Origin: Serratia entomophila
Lineage (GTDB): Bacteria > Pseudomonadota > Gammaproteobacteria > Enterobacterales > Enterobacteriaceae
Assembly: GCF_021462285.1 (NCBI RefSeq)
Contig: NZ_CP082787.1
Coordinates: 124,001-188,000 of the forward strand
Direction: 5' to 3'
Length of the DNA: 64,000 nucleotides
Shown piece by piece: positions 29,293 to 41,441 of this stretch. How positions within the stretch are numbered: position 1 is the stretch's first letter; every line of letters begins with the position of its first letter. A program made the position numbers and the translations under genes. Under the pieces are notes generated by a model. The model saw nothing but the letters and a program-made list of their open reading frames with translations, searched no databases and was not told the DNA's origin.

Positions 29293-29710
29293 AAAATCAA
29301 TACAAAAAGTAGGGCTATCGTAACCAATTATTATGCACCCTTCGCTGCCGGTGGCATTGCCTTACCGGCAGCCGTTTTACCACCGCCCACGGTGCGGCAC
29401 AAATGAGAATGGCGGGTTAAATCCGTTACGCAATTGCGGCGGTTTTTTCCCGTTTGCAAAATAAGGCGGCGGCCGGATCGCTTTTTATTTGCACCGCAGA
29501 AAATTTAATAACATTTTCCTGGCTGAATGCGAGCGGTAACCATTTGTGTTTCGCCCATAAATCGCAAAATGAAAACGGGGTGTTAATTGAAGTGTTAATA
29601 AAGGGCTATCGGTGGCGATTTACCGAGGGGGAGATTGAGAGGCGGGGGGGAGAATAAAAAGTTGGCGGTTTATTGAGGCGGGTCAAAAAAGCGTTGCGAT
29701 AATTTGCGGC

Positions 29711-29734
29711 AAGGGCGGAGCAAACTCCGCCCTG
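29711..29734 (-). terminator. Hairpin downstream of tex
   Basis: GGGCGGAG and CTCCGCCC form an 8-bp stem around CAAA, starting about 12 bases past the tex stop. The minus-strand side lacks a long T run but becomes AT-rich after about six bases. Confidence 0.6.
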
Positions 29735-29745
29735 AATAGCCAGGC

Positions 29746-32076
29746 TTAACGTTTTTTACCGAACGCCGCCGCCAGGGCATCGCCCATGGCGCTGTTGCCG
29801 GCCGGCGCGCTGGCGCGCGGCTTGGTTTTGTTGGCCGGCGCCCGGTTGGCGTTATCGCGCGCCGGCGCCGCCGTGCCGCCGCCGCGGCGCGGCGAGCCTT
29901 CGCCCGGCTGTTCATCCAGGCGCATGCTCAGCGCGATGCGTTTGCGCTGCAGATCGACCTCCATCACCTTCACTTTGACGATGTCGCCGGCTTTCACCAC
30001 GGTGTGCGGATCTTCAACAAACTTATCCGCCAGCGAGGAGATATGCACCAGGCCGTCCTGATGCACGCCGATATCCACAAAGGCGCCGAAGTTAGTGACG
30101 TTGGTGACCGAACCTTCGAGGACCATTCCCGGCTGCAGATCGTTGAGGGTTTCAACGCCTTCGGCAAAGGTGGCGGTTTTGAACTCAGGGCGCGGGTCGC
30201 GGCCTGGTTTCTCCAGCTCTTTCAGAATGTCGGTTACCGTCGGCATACCGAACTTTTCGTCGGTAAAGTCGCTGGCCTTCAGGCTGCGCACCGCCGACGA
30301 ATTGCCCATCAAATCCTGCAGCGCCTGCTGGGTGGCGGCCAGAATGCGTTCCACCACCGGGTAGGTTTCCGGGTGAACGGTGGAGGCGTCCAGCGGGTTG
30401 TCGCCGTGGTTGATGCGCAAGAAGCCGGCGCACTGTTCGAAGGCCTTCGGCCCCAGGCGGCTGACTTTCAACAGCTGCTCGCGATTGCTGAAGCGGCCGT
30501 TCTCATCACGCCAGTTGACGATGTTCTGCGCCATCATGCGCGTCAGACCGGCCACGCGGGTCAGCAGCGGCACAGAAGCGGTATTCAGGTCGACACCGAC
30601 GGCGTTCACGCAGTCTTCCACCACCGAATCCAGTTTCTTGGCCAGCTGGCTCTGGCTGACGTCGTGCTGATACTGGCCGACGCCGATGGATTTCGGGTCG
30701 ATCTTCACCAGCTCCGCCAGCGGATCCTGCAGGCGGCGGGCGATGGATACCGCGCCGCGCAGCGAGACATCGAGGTTAGGGAATTCCAGAGCCGCCAGTT
30801 CGGAGGCGGAATACACCGAGGCGCCGGCTTCGCTGACGATCACTTTCTGCGCTTTAACGTCGCTGAACTGTTTTTGCAGATCGAGGTAGAAGCGTTCGGT
30901 CTCGCGCGAGGCGGTGCCGTTGCCGATGGCGACCAGTTCCACCTTATGCTTGATGCACAGCGCCGCGACGATGGCGGCGGCTTTGGCCGCCTGGCCGGTA
31001 TGCGGGTAGACGGTGTCGGTGGCGACCAGCTTGCCGGTGGCGTCCACCACGGCAACCTTCACCCCGGTGCGCAGGCCCGGGTCCAGGCCCATGGTGGCGC
31101 GCATGCCGGCCGGGGCGGCCATCAGCAGATCCTGCATGTTGCGGGCGAAGACGTTGATCGCTTCGTCTTCCGCGCGTTCGCGCACCGTGCCCATTAATTC
31201 GGTTTCCAGGTGCAGCAGCACCTTGATGCGCCAGGTCCAGTTGACCACCGCTTTGCGCCAGGCGTCGGCCGGCGCATCGTTCAGGCGCAGGTCGAGGTGG
31301 TTGATGATGATCTGCTCGCCCTGGCTTTCGCGCGGCGCTTCTTCAAACTGCGGATCGGCGTTCAGCGCCAGCTGCAGCACGCCTTCGTTGCGGCCGCGGA
31401 ACATCGCCAGCGCGCGGTGCGAAGGCACCTGGGAAATCGGTTCGTGGTGATCGAAGTAGTCGCGGAATTTGGCGCCTTCCTCTTCCTTGCCTTCCACTAC
31501 CTTGGACACCAGATGGGCGTTTTTCCACAGGTAGTTACGCACCTTGGCCAGCAGGGTGGCGTCTTCGGCAAAACGTTCCATCAGAATATAGCGTGCGCCG
31601 TCGAGGGCGGCTTTCACGTCCGCCACGCCTTTATCGGCGTTAACGTAACTTTCGGCCAGCAGCTCCGGCTGCTGCTGAGGATCCTGCCACAGGGTATCCG
31701 CCAGCGGTTCCAGGCCGGCTTCGATGGCGATCTGGCCGCGAGTGCGGCGCTTTGGTTTGTACGGCAGGTAAAGGTCTTCGAGTTCGGTTTTGCTCAGCGT
31801 GGCGTTAATCGCCCCCGCCAGCTGCTCGGTCAGTTTGCCCTGTTCGTCGATCGATTTCAGGATGGTCTGACGGCGGTCTTCCAGTTCACGCAGATAGCCC
31901 AGGCGGGTTTCCAGCTGGCGCAGTTGGGTGTCGTCCAGGCCCCCAGTGACTTCCTTACGATAGCGTGCAATAAAGGGCACGGTATTACCTTCATCCAGCA
32001 GACGGATGGCGGAGTCAACTTGCTCCGGCCGGGCCTGCAGTTCTGTTGCAATAATGCGGCTCAGTGGGTCATTCAT
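29746..32076 (-). CDS. tex: Tex/YhgF RNA-binding transcription accessory protein
   Basis: Tex is a conserved nucleic-acid-binding protein, related to eukaryotic Spt6, with roles in transcription or RNA handling. It has 776 residues (E. coli YhgF 773). In order: an N-terminal helix-turn-helix region, a YqgF-like RNase H fold ([20 protein letters not shown]), helix-hairpin-helix repeats ([20 protein letters not shown]), and a C-terminal S1 domain ([21 protein letters not shown]). A low-complexity Arg/Gly/Ala/Pro tail ends the protein. Confidence 0.96.
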   Translation of the reverse strand: MNDPLSRIIATELQARPEQVDSAIRLLDEGNTVPFIARYRKEVTGGLDDTQLRQLETRLGYLRELEDRRQTILKSIDEQGKLTEQLAGAINATLSKTELEDLYLPYKPKRRTRGQIAIEAGLEPLADTLWQDPQQQPELLAESYVNADKGVADVKAALDGARYILMERFAEDATLLAKVRNYLWKNAHLVSKVVEGKEEEGAKFRDYFDHHEPISQVPSHRALAMFRGRNEGVLQLALNADPQFEEAPRESQGEQIIINHLDLRLNDAPADAWRKAVVNWTWRIKVLLHLETELMGTVRERAEDEAINVFARNMQDLLMAAPAGMRATMGLDPGLRTGVKVAVVDATGKLVATDTVYPHTGQAAKAAAIVAALCIKHKVELVAIGNGTASRETERFYLDLQKQFSDVKAQKVIVSEAGASVYSASELAALEFPNLDVSLRGAVSIARRLQDPLAELVKIDPKSIGVGQYQHDVSQSQLAKKLDSVVEDCVNAVGVDLNTASVPLLTRVAGLTRMMAQNIVNWRDENGRFSNREQLLKVSRLGPKAFEQCAGFLRINHGDNPLDASTVHPETYPVVERILAATQQALQDLMGNSSAVRSLKASDFTDEKFGMPTVTDILKELEKPGRDPRPEFKTATFAEGVETLNDLQPGMVLEGSVTNVTNFGAFVDIGVHQDGLVHISSLADKFVEDPHTVVKAGDIVKVKVMEVDLQRKRIALSMRLDEQPGEGSPRRGGGTAAPARDNANRAPANKTKPRASAPAGNSAMGDALAAAFGKKR

Positions 32077-32233
32077 AAGTCTGGTATCTGTGTTGAGAAC
32101 GGTGAATAAACAGGGGACAGTTATACGGATTGCGCGCGGAAAATGCCAGTGGAGCAGGCCGCGCCGCCGCCGCCGGAACGCATAAAGCGGCCTGTGCTGC
32201 GGCGATGGGCGGCCGTTCAGAAAAAACCGAATC

Positions 32234-32707
32234 TTACTTCGGGTATTCGATCGCGTTGACGTACCACAGCGCTTCGCCCAACGGGGTGTTGACGATGGCG
32301 GTGTCGCCGACCTCTTTCTTCAGCAAGGCGCGGGCCATCGGCGCATCGATGGAGATGTAGTCGCGGCGGCCAAAAATCTCGTCGTAGCCGACGATGCGGA
32401 AACGTTTGACGTCGCCATCGTCATTCTCCACCTCCACCCAGGCGCCGAAGAACACCTTGCCTTCCTGCTGGGGCGAGTAGTCGACGATCTTCAACTGTTC
32501 CAGGCACTTGGTCAGATAGCGAACGCGGCGATCGATCTCGCGCAGCCGCTTCTTGTTGTACTGGTAGTCGGCGTTTTCACTTCTGTCGCCCAGGCTGGCG
32601 GCCCAGGTCACTTTCTTGGTCACCTCGGGGCGTTCTTCGCGCCAGAGGAAATCCAGTTCCTGCTTGAGCTTGTCGTAGCCTTCGCGGGTTATCAGTTGAG
32701 TTCTCAT
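32234..32707 (-). CDS. greB: Transcript cleavage factor GreB
   Basis: GreB enters the secondary channel of RNA polymerase and stimulates cleavage of backtracked transcripts. It has 157 residues (E. coli 158). The N-terminal coiled coil holds the acidic tip [20 protein letters not shown]; the C-terminal FKBP-like domain ends [14 protein letters not shown]. It is upstream of tex on the same strand and divergent from cbpA. Confidence 0.97.
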   Translation of the reverse strand: MRTQLITREGYDKLKQELDFLWREERPEVTKKVTWAASLGDRSENADYQYNKKRLREIDRRVRYLTKCLEQLKIVDYSPQQEGKVFFGAWVEVENDDGDVKRFRIVGYDEIFGRRDYISIDAPMARALLKKEVGDTAIVNTPLGEALWYVNAIEYPK

Positions 32708-32982
32708 CGTGATTGATCTTTATTGGGCCACGGCCCCAGTGTACGTGAATGCGGGGGGCTTTAAAAAGGGCGTTTGGCTGCCTGCGAGCCATCGTATTGT
32801 TTGTATCAGCCTGCGCAGTTTTTAACAATCGGGAGTATGCTTAGCGGTAGCGGCAGGGTGAGCGACGCAGCCATCCCGCCAACGTATTACCGGAGACGGA
32901 GAGCGACGAAGAAAGGAGGGATTATCTGAAGAGGAAACAAGGAATTTTGGCGCATAACCCATCAAATTGAAGGTATTACTGC

Positions 32983-33942
32983 ATGGAATTTAAAGACTAT
33001 TACGCGACGATGGGGGTCGAGCCCGCCGCCGATTTGAAAACCATCAAAACCGCCTACCGCCGGCTGGCGCGCAAATACCACCCTGACGTCAGTACCGAAG
33101 AGGATGCCGAAAGCAAGTTCAAGGAGCTCGCCGAGGCCTATGAGGTGCTGAAAGACGAAGAGCGCCGCGCCGAATACGATCAACTCAGGCTGCACCGCAA
33201 CGATCCGAACTTTGGCCGCCAGACGCGCGGCGATCGTGGCGGCTATCAACAGAGCGCCTCCTGGCATGGCGAAGACGGGCAAGACTTCTCAGACTTCTTC
33301 GAGAGCATGTTCGGCGGCCATGCGGCCGGCGGGAGACGTTCCTCCACCCATGGCTCGCACGGCGGGCACGGTTTCCGCGGCCAGGATCTTGAGATGGAAG
33401 TGCCGGTGTTTCTCGAAGAGACGCTGCATGGCCAAAGCCGCGAGATTTCCTACCAGTTGCCGGTTTACGACGAAATGGGCCGGCAGGTGAGCGAAGCCGG
33501 CAAAACGCTGAACGTGAAAATTCCGGCAGGCGTGGTCGACGGCGAGCGCATTCGCCTCAAGGGCCAGGGCGTCGCCGGCGTCGGAGGCGGCCAGAATGGC
33601 GATCTGTACCTGATCATTCGCATCGCGCCGCATCCGCTGTTCGAGGTCGACGGCCACAACCTGCACATCGTGGTGCCGCTGGCGCCGTGGGAAGCGGCGC
33701 TGGGGGCCAGCATCGAAGTGCCGACGCTGACCGGCAAAATCGCGTTGACCATTCCCGCCGGCAGCCAGAGCGGCAGGCGGCTGCGGGCCAAGGGCAAGGG
33801 GCTGGTCGGCAAAAAAGAGACGGGCGACCTGTACGCCATTCTCAAGGTGGTGATGCCGCCGAAGCCGGACGAAAAAGCCAGCGCCCTGTGGCGTGAGCTG
33901 GCAGAGCAGGCGGCGTTCAATCCCCGGACGGAATGGGAGTAA
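32983..33942 (+). CDS. cbpA: Curved DNA-binding protein, DnaJ-type co-chaperone
   Basis: CbpA is a nucleoid-associated J protein that stimulates DnaK and binds curved DNA. It has 319 residues (E. coli 306). An N-terminal J domain carries H33-P34-D35 in KYHPDVS; there is a Gly/Ser/His-rich linker and two beta-sandwich substrate-binding domains ([20 protein letters not shown]), without the zinc finger of DnaJ. It is followed by its modulator cbpM. In E. coli K-12 this pair lies elsewhere, near 23 min, so its place between greB and ompR is a difference. Confidence 0.94.
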   Translation: MEFKDYYATMGVEPAADLKTIKTAYRRLARKYHPDVSTEEDAESKFKELAEAYEVLKDEERRAEYDQLRLHRNDPNFGRQTRGDRGGYQQSASWHGEDGQDFSDFFESMFGGHAAGGRRSSTHGSHGGHGFRGQDLEMEVPVFLEETLHGQSREISYQLPVYDEMGRQVSEAGKTLNVKIPAGVVDGERIRLKGQGVAGVGGGQNGDLYLIIRIAPHPLFEVDGHNLHIVVPLAPWEAALGASIEVPTLTGKIALTIPAGSQSGRRLRAKGKGLVGKKETGDLYAILKVVMPPKPDEKASALWRELAEQAAFNPRTEWE

Positions 33943-33944
33943 AC

Positions 33945-34259
33945 ATGATGAGCAAAGAGATAACCTTTACCCTGGTGGAACTGTGTCAGAGGGTGGACAT
34001 TTCGCAGGACGAGCTGATCGAGGTTGTGGCGCTGGGGGTCATTGTGCCGCTGCAGCCGGAGCAGCCGAGCTGGGAGTTCGACTACCCGGCGCTGAGCCAT
34101 CTGCGCCGCGCACGGCGCCTGCGGGCCGAGCTGGATCTGGACTGGCCCGGCATCGCCATGGCGCTGACCCTGCTGGATCGGGTCGACGAACTGCAGAAAG
34201 AGAACCGCCAGCTGCGCCGCCAGCTAGAGCGCTTCTTGCAAACGCCTTCGGCAAGATAA
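33945..34259 (+). CDS. cbpM: CbpA modulator CbpM
   Basis: CbpM binds the J domain of CbpA and inhibits both its DnaK-stimulating and DNA-binding activity. It has 104 residues from ATG 33945 (or 103 from 33948), close to the 101 of E. coli. It has a MerR-like helical N-terminus (ELCQRVDISQDELIEVVALGV) and the shared LDWPGIAMALTLLDRVDELQKENRQLRRQL helix. GGGAG lies 5 bases ahead of 33945, overlapping the cbpA end. A terminator hairpin follows. Confidence 0.92.
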   Translation: MMSKEITFTLVELCQRVDISQDELIEVVALGVIVPLQPEQPSWEFDYPALSHLRRARRLRAELDLDWPGIAMALTLLDRVDELQKENRQLRRQLERFLQTPSAR

Positions 34260-34567
34260 GCCGCCAATACGGCCACCGCGCAAAAATCCCGCCGGCGGCC
34301 GTTTTTTCTCAGGCGGCTGGGGTACACTGCGCCAGCGGCCGTAAAGCGGTAATGAGGCGGAATTGGGCGGTTATCCCACATTGGGCTGATAAACGCCGTG
34401 ATTTTGGCGAACTGCCGTCGACATTTGCCGAAAATTGTTGATAAATGGGCAAAAGAATAAGCTTTGTAACAATTTCGTCTAGAATATATACCATTAAACG
34501 CTGTCCGAATTGACGGGGTTTTTTAACAATATTCGCGTCAGGCAATAAAGCCTTTGGGAGTAATACA
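34260..34567 (+). promoter_or_regulatory. cbpM-ompR intergenic region
   Basis: The 308 bases hold the cbpM terminator (34270-34308) and then an AT-rich stretch at 34440-34500 that probably carries the ompR promoter. I could not pick a confident -35/-10 pair; TAGAATATATA at 34480-34490 is the best -10 candidate. The ribosome site GGGAG lies at 34556-34560. Confidence 0.5.
34270..34308 (+). terminator. Terminator after cbpM
   Basis: CGGCCACCGCGC pairs with GCCGGCGGCCG, with two mismatches, and runs directly into TTTTTT at 34302-34307. It begins 10 bases after the cbpM stop. Confidence 0.65.
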
Positions 34568-36654
<2,087 letters not shown>

Positions 36655-36687
36655 CCCTGTTAGCGGGAGCCGCGCCGTGCGGCCCCG

Positions 36688-37167
36688 TCAGGACTTCCGG
36701 CTCATCACGTAGTATTCCGCCGCGTCTTCATGCAGACGGCGGCCGGTCGGAGCCTGCCACGGATCGATTAATTCGATGCCGCAGTGGAGAAAGTCTTGCG
36801 TATTGCGTGTGGCCAATGTGGCGCCGTAATGCAGGCAGGTGGCGGCGATTTGCGTGTCTGGCATGCTCATCAGCTTGCCCTGAAGCCGGTTTCTTCCCGT
36901 CAACTCCGCGTATTGCATCGCGCACAGCCCGTCAAACGGCAGAATTTGCCCTTCGAACTTCAGCTGGATGGCGTCCGCCAATTTGAGCTTCAGATCCCGC
37001 TGACGCTTGCCGTCAGGCATGCAGGCGACGCCGCTGAACAGCTCGGCAATGACAATGGCGCTCAGGTAGAGCTCGTCATTGTCCTTTTCGTTTAACCAGT
37101 TTATGACGTTGTAGTGCGGACTGGGGCGCAGCGTTTCTGACATGACGTTGGTGTCGAGAATAATCAT
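36688..37167 (-). CDS. FitB/VapC-type PIN-domain toxin
   Basis: A 159-residue PIN-domain protein, probably an RNase toxin of a type II pair. Acidic residues of the PIN active site are visible: D5 in IILDTNVMSE, E42 in VIAELFSG, D104 in SMPDTQIAAT and D125 in RNTQDF. This pattern fits FitB of Neisseria and other VapC proteins. It overlaps the antitoxin gene by 4 bases (ATGA) and is convergent with envZ, 33 bases away. This pair is absent from the envZ-pckA junction of E. coli K-12, so it looks like a local insertion. Confidence 0.9.
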   Translation of the reverse strand: MIILDTNVMSETLRPSPHYNVINWLNEKDNDELYLSAIVIAELFSGVACMPDGKRQRDLKLKLADAIQLKFEGQILPFDGLCAMQYAELTGRNRLQGKLMSMPDTQIAATCLHYGATLATRNTQDFLHCGIELIDPWQAPTGRRLHEDAAEYYVMSRKS

Positions 37168-37427
37168 GCGTTGCCATCTTCATCATCAAAGCTGACTATG
37201 CGAGGCGGCACGGCGTCTCGCGGCGGAATGTCCAGCTCGACGCCGCCAAATTCGGCGAAGTGCTGATGCATCCAGGTACCCAACCCGTAGCGCGGCGGCT
37301 TTTTCACCAGCGCCTGTTTCAGGATCATTCTTGCTTCTTCCTCCATGGAATGGCCATTTTTCGCTGCCGAAATGCGCAGCAGCTCTTTTATCTCATCGTC
37401 CAAATTCCTGACGGTTATGGTAGCCAT
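37164..37427 (-). CDS. FitA/VapB-type ribbon-helix-helix antitoxin
   Basis: An 87-residue antitoxin. The N-terminal ribbon-helix-helix (MATITVRNLDDEIKELLRIS, then AAKNGHSMEEEARMIL) should bind the operon promoter; the C-terminal tail, rich in Pro and acidic residues, should wrap the PIN toxin. ATG 37427 follows AGGAGG by 6 bases, a strong ribosome site, so the longer frame from 37457 is not used. It is the first gene of the pair, as is usual for self-repressed type II systems. Confidence 0.9.
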   Translation of the reverse strand: MATITVRNLDDEIKELLRISAAKNGHSMEEEARMILKQALVKKPPRYGLGTWMHQHFAEFGGVELDIPPRDAVPPRIVSFDDEDGNA

Positions 37428-37444
37428 TGAAACCTCCTTTGCTA

Positions 37445-37460
37445 GCAATGATTGCATTGC
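37445..37460. promoter_or_regulatory. Putative operator of the toxin-antitoxin pair
   Basis: GCAATGATTGCATTGC is an inverted repeat with GCAAT/ATTGC arms, 18 bases before the antitoxin start. It is a reasonable target for ribbon-helix-helix autorepression. A further AGCAAT at about 37487 may extend it. Confidence 0.45.
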
Positions 37461-37503
37461 TTTATTTTCTCGCTTTATTGGTTATAAAGCAATCAATGAA
37501 AAT

Positions 37504-37528
37504 AAAAAAGGCGCGGTATCCGCGCCTT
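37504..37528 (-). terminator. Rho-independent terminator of pckA
   Basis: AAGGCGCGG and CCGCGCCTT form a 9-bp perfect stem with a 3-base loop. On the minus strand a run of six T residues, part of it in the stem, follows. It lies about 25 bases past the pckA stop and ahead of the toxin-antitoxin promoter. Confidence 0.9.
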
Positions 37529-37552
37529 AGCTGAAGGGGTAAAACGACCGGG

Positions 37553-39172
37553 TTACAGCTTCGGACCGGCGCTGACCAGTGCGGCACCCGCCGGCGTATC
37601 GGTGTATTTATCGAAGTTGGTGATGAAGCGCTCGGCCAGATCCTGCGCCTTTTCCTGCCACTGCGCGGCGCTGGCGTAGGTGGCGCGCGGATCAAGGATA
37701 TCCGGGTTCACGCCTGGCAGGGCGGTCGGCATCGCCAGATCGAAGATTGGCAGCGTGACGGTCTCTGCCTTATCGATTTCACCGCTCAGGATGGCGTCGA
37801 TAATACCGCGCGTGTCTTTGATTGAGATACGTTTGCCGGTGCCGTTCCAGCCGGTGTTGACCAGATAAGCCTGGGCGCCGGCGGCCTGCATGCGTTTCAC
37901 CAGCACTTCCGCGTACTGCGTCGGGTGCAGCGACAGGAAAGCCGCGCCGAAGCAGGCGGAGAATGTTGGCGTCGGCTCGGTCACGCCGCGCTCGGTGCCG
38001 GCCAGCTTGGCGGTGAAGCCGGACAGGAAGTGGTACTGGGTCTGGCTGGCGGTCAGGCGCGATACCGGCGGCAGTACGCCGAAGGCGTCGGCGGTCAGGA
38101 AGATGACCTTGGTGGCGTGACCCGCTTTGGACACCGGCTTGACGATGTTCTGAATGTGGTAGATAGGATAGGAAACGCGGGTGTTCTCGGTTTTCGAGCC
38201 GTCGTTGAAGTCGATGGCGCCGTCGGCCAATACGGTGACGTTTTCCAGCAGCGCATCGCGCTTGATGGCGTGGTAGATATCCGGCTCGGCTTCTTCAGAC
38301 AGCTTGATGGTCTTGGCGTAGCAGCCGCCCTCGAAGTTGAACACGCCGTCGTCGTCCCAACCGTGCTCGTCATCGCCGATCAGCTGGCGTTTCGGGTCGG
38401 TGGACAGGGTGGTTTTGCCGGTGCCGGACAGGCCGAAGAATACCGCGACGTCGCCTTTCTCGCCCACGTTGGCCGAGCAGTGCATGGAGGCGATGCCTTT
38501 CAGCGGCAGCAGGTAGTTCATGATGGAGAACATGCCCTTTTTCATCTCGCCGCCGTACCAGGTGCCGCCGATCAGCTGCATGCGCTCGGTCAGGTTGAAG
38601 GCGACGAAGTTCTCCGAGTTCAGGCCCTGCTGCTGCCAGTTCGGGTTGGTGCACTTGGCGCCGTTCATTACGATGAAGTCCGGTTCGAAATCCTGCAGCT
38701 CTTCGTCGCCAGGGCGGATGAACATGTTTTTCACGAAGTGCGCCTGCCAGGCCACCTCGGTGATGAAGCGCACTTTCAGACGGGAGTCGGCGTTGGCGCC
38801 GCAGAAGGCATCCACGACGAACAGGCGCTTGCCGGAGAGCTGTTCGGTGACCAGGTGTTTCAGATCGGCCCACACTTCCGGGCTGAGGGGTTTGTTGTCG
38901 TTTTTGCCTTTGCCCTGATCGGCCCACCACACGGTGTTGCGGGTGGTGTCGTCGCGGACGATGTATTTGTCTTTCGGGGAACGGCCGGTAAAGATGCCGG
39001 TATCGACGGAAACTGCACCCAGTTTGGTGACGACCCCACGCTCATAACCTTCCAGAGATGGGTCTGTTTCTTCCTTAAACAGCAGTTCATAGCTCGGGTT
39101 GTGAACGATTTCGCTTACGTCGTGAATGCCGTAGGCGGCCAGATCCTGAGGGGTTATACCTTTAACGCGCAT
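37553..39172 (-). CDS. pckA: Phosphoenolpyruvate carboxykinase (ATP)
   Basis: PckA converts oxaloacetate and ATP to phosphoenolpyruvate, ADP and CO2, the first committed step of gluconeogenesis. It has 539 residues (E. coli 540). The P-loop [13 protein letters not shown] (about 247-259), the metal-binding region with [21 protein letters not shown], and [10 protein letters not shown] are all present. It is transcribed alone, with its own terminator and a 196-base region to hslO that holds its promoter. Confidence 0.97.
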   Translation of the reverse strand: MRVKGITPQDLAAYGIHDVSEIVHNPSYELLFKEETDPSLEGYERGVVTKLGAVSVDTGIFTGRSPKDKYIVRDDTTRNTVWWADQGKGKNDNKPLSPEVWADLKHLVTEQLSGKRLFVVDAFCGANADSRLKVRFITEVAWQAHFVKNMFIRPGDEELQDFEPDFIVMNGAKCTNPNWQQQGLNSENFVAFNLTERMQLIGGTWYGGEMKKGMFSIMNYLLPLKGIASMHCSANVGEKGDVAVFFGLSGTGKTTLSTDPKRQLIGDDEHGWDDDGVFNFEGGCYAKTIKLSEEAEPDIYHAIKRDALLENVTVLADGAIDFNDGSKTENTRVSYPIYHIQNIVKPVSKAGHATKVIFLTADAFGVLPPVSRLTASQTQYHFLSGFTAKLAGTERGVTEPTPTFSACFGAAFLSLHPTQYAEVLVKRMQAAGAQAYLVNTGWNGTGKRISIKDTRGIIDAILSGEIDKAETVTLPIFDLAMPTALPGVNPDILDPRATYASAAQWQEKAQDLAERFITNFDKYTDTPAGAALVSAGPKL

Positions 39173-39330
39173 GTTACTACTCCTTGGTCACAGAATTTCT
39201 GGCGGCAATTGTAGGGATTCAACGGCGCGTAACCGCGATGGGTATCAAATATTTAACGTTTTAAGCGGTATTTTGTTACGTTCTGAGAGATAGAACACGG
39301 AAAAAAGCAAACGTGCAAACGGCGTGCATT

Positions 39331-39353
39331 GGCGGGCGCAGGGCGCGCCCGCC
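39331..39353 (-). terminator. GC-rich hairpin after hslO
   Basis: GGCGGGCGC and GCGCCCGCC form a 9-bp stem with a 5-base loop, 15 bases past the hslO stop. No T run follows on the minus strand, so it may be a weak or factor-dependent terminator. Confidence 0.45.
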
Positions 39354-39368
39354 GACAGGGGGTGTTAC

Positions 39369-40235
39369 TTAGTGCAACCGATCGCTTTCGCCGGTGTTAC
39401 CGGCATACAGCGCGGCGACGTCCATCGGGTCAAAGACATAGTGATTGCCGCAGTAATCGCAATGCATGTCGATATTGCCGTCTTGCTCCAGCATTTCCGC
39501 CACTTCTTCGGTTGGCAGCGTCAGCAGCGCATCAGCGCAACGCTGGCGCGAACAGGTGCAGCGGAACAGCACGTCCTGCGGTTCGTACAGGGTGACTTCT
39601 TCCTGATGGTACAGGCGATACAGCACCTCGTTGGCCGGCAGGCCGAACAGCTCTTCGCTCTTCACCGTGTTGGTCAGTTGCACCAGGTGATCGAAATCGT
39701 CAGCGTTGCCGTCCTGCGCCGGCAGAACCTGCAGCAGCATGCCGGCCGCGGCCGCTTCGCCGGTGCGGATGAACAGGCGGGTCGGCAGCTGTTCTGACTG
39801 ACGGAAGTAGGCTTCCAGGCATTCGGCCAGGGTTTCACCCTCAAGACCGACCACGCCCTGATAGCGCTCGCCTTCCGCCGGCGCGATGGTGATGACCATA
39901 ACGCCGTTGCCGATCATTTGATGCAGGCTGCTGTCCTCGGCGATAGGCGCCTGGACGCGCGCCACGCCGCGCATTTCCTGGCGGTTGTTGCCGTTGACCA
40001 CCGCCAGCTTCAGCGGGCCGTCACCCTGCAGCTGCACGGTGATGTCGCCTTCGAACTTCAGGGTGGCGGTCAACAGGCTGGTGGCGACCAGCAGTTCGCC
40101 CAGCAGCTTCTGCACCGGCGCCGGGTAATCGTGGTTGCTCAATACCTGCTGATAGGTTTCGCTGACGGTAACCAGCTCACCGCGCACCGCGTAGTTTTCA
40201 AACAGGTAACGGTGCAATTGGTCATGGTTGGACAT
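39369..40235 (-). CDS. hslO: Redox-regulated chaperone Hsp33
   Basis: Hsp33 is a holdase switched on by oxidation and heat. It has 288 residues (E. coli 292). The C-terminal zinc centre has four cysteines, CTC in [11 protein letters not shown] and CDYC in [12 protein letters not shown], which release zinc and form disulfides on activation. It is the last gene of the yrfG-hslR-hslO group, 25 bases after hslR. Confidence 0.96.
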   Translation of the reverse strand: MSNHDQLHRYLFENYAVRGELVTVSETYQQVLSNHDYPAPVQKLLGELLVATSLLTATLKFEGDITVQLQGDGPLKLAVVNGNNRQEMRGVARVQAPIAEDSSLHQMIGNGVMVITIAPAEGERYQGVVGLEGETLAECLEAYFRQSEQLPTRLFIRTGEAAAAGMLLQVLPAQDGNADDFDHLVQLTNTVKSEELFGLPANEVLYRLYHQEEVTLYEPQDVLFRCTCSRQRCADALLTLPTEEVAEMLEQDGNIDMHCDYCGNHYVFDPMDVAALYAGNTGESDRLH

Positions 40236-40260
40236 AGTTTTCTCTCATTGCGGTGAGGGG

Positions 40261-40668
40261 TTATTCCGGCTCACCAAATTTAAATTTTATCAGGTCGCGC
40301 CGCTCTTTTTTATCCGGACGGCGGTCCGGATGCGGCATGGTTAGCGCGTTCATCTTGCGCGCGAGCGCCATTTTTTCGCGGTTGGCGATGCTGGCCTCGG
40401 TTTCCTGATACATCTGCTGCGCCTCGCTGGCGCCGCGCCGCTGGCTGGTCAGCGCCAGTACGACAACCGTGCGCTCTTCATTGCCCTGGCGCAGTTTGAT
40501 CTCGGCGTTAAGCTCGACCGCCTTGCTCGGCTTGCCGCGCTGCCCGTTATAGTGCACCTTGCCGCCGTCAATCATCTCCCGCGCCAGCGCGCGGGTTTTG
40601 TAGAAACGGGCTGCCCACAGCCATTTGTCCAGCCGGACGGCGTCGTCGCGCGTTGCTTTCTCTTTCAT
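40261..40668 (-). CDS. hslR: Heat-shock ribosome-associated protein Hsp15
   Basis: Hsp15 binds free 50S subunits that carry nascent chains and helps recycle them. It has 135 residues (E. coli 133) with an N-terminal S4 RNA-binding domain (VRLDKWLWAARFYKTRALAREMIDGGKVHYNG) and a basic tail PHPDRRPDKKERRDLIKFKFG. ATG 40668 overlaps the yrfG stop (ATGA). The longer open frame to 40779 lies inside yrfG. Confidence 0.95.
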   Translation of the reverse strand: MKEKATRDDAVRLDKWLWAARFYKTRALAREMIDGGKVHYNGQRGKPSKAVELNAEIKLRQGNEERTVVVLALTSQRRGASEAQQMYQETEASIANREKMALARKMNALTMPHPDRRPDKKERRDLIKFKFGEPE

Positions 40669-41345
40669 GCCTCTCCCCTGGCCAGCGCCGGTATCAACAG
40701 GCGGTAATCGCGCATCGACGGATGGTGCCGGAAGGTTTTCTCCGCCATGCTGGAGTCCGGATTCCGCACGCCCAGGCAATAACGAATGCCAAAAGCGCGC
40801 GCCGCGTCGAGGATAGGCTCGCCGTCGTCGACAAACAGCGTGCGCTGCGGGTCAAAACCGGTATGTTGCTGCACCGCCTGCCACAGCCGCTGATCTTCTT
40901 TCGGATAACCAAATGTGTGGGTGGAAAGCAATAAATCAAGGTGTCGATCCAAACCTGTGTGCTCAATTTTTACCGCCAGGCTGTGCGGATGGGCGTTGGT
41001 CAGCAAAATAGTTTGCCGGCCGGCGTCGCGCAGCGCCTGTAAAAACGGCGTGGTGTCTTCCCTCAGCCGCGCGCGGCTGCCCACTTCCGTGGTCATGCGG
41101 TAAATATCCAGATCCAGCCGCTCGCTCCAGTAATCGAAGCAGTACCAGTTCATGGTGTGCTGCACCGCCAGATACTCGCGGTGGATGATATCACGCGCGG
41201 TGTCGAACGGAATGGCGCGCTTTTCGCTCAATGCCCGCGGCACCAGATTGAGCCAAAAATGGCTGTCGAACTCCAGATCCAGCAGGGTGCCGTCCATATC
41301 CAATAGCACGGTGTCGATTTGCCGCCAGTCAAATTCGGGAACCAT
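40665..41345 (-). CDS. yrfG: HAD-family nucleotidase YrfG
   Basis: A HAD hydrolase that in E. coli dephosphorylates purine nucleotides such as GMP and IMP. It has 226 residues (E. coli 222). Motif I is LLDMDGTLLD (first Asp nucleophile), motif II is LLTNAHPHSL, and motif IV is FVDDGEPILDAA. ATG 41345 follows GGAG by 6 bases; the ATG at 41357 has none. It overlaps hslR by 4 bases and lies 96 bases downstream of igaA. Confidence 0.92.
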   Translation of the reverse strand: MVPEFDWRQIDTVLLDMDGTLLDLEFDSHFWLNLVPRALSEKRAIPFDTARDIIHREYLAVQHTMNWYCFDYWSERLDLDIYRMTTEVGSRARLREDTTPFLQALRDAGRQTILLTNAHPHSLAVKIEHTGLDRHLDLLLSTHTFGYPKEDQRLWQAVQQHTGFDPQRTLFVDDGEPILDAARAFGIRYCLGVRNPDSSMAEKTFRHHPSMRDYRLLIPALARGEA

Positions 41346-41441
41346 AAAAAACTCCATGGGCAGGCCGTCGGCGGCCCGCAGATGAGAATAATAACCTTAG
41401 CCTAGCATAAGCGGATGACAGGTCGGCGGCCGATGTGCGGC

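Larger units (their letters stand above)
29162..29745. promoter_or_regulatory. feoA-tex intergenic region
   Basis: The 584 bases between feoA and tex have no credible gene. They contain a Fur box at 29274-29292, a 9-bp perfect inverted repeat GCTGCCGGT...ACCGGCAGC at 29344-29372, and the tex terminator hairpin at 29711-29734. The rest is AT-rich. A 67-codon frame at 29454-29657 has no ribosome site and no known family pattern. Confidence 0.6.

Noticed and set aside
29454..29657. A 67-codon frame in the feo-tex gap
   Set aside because: No ribosome site, no family pattern, and composition like the AT-rich spacer.
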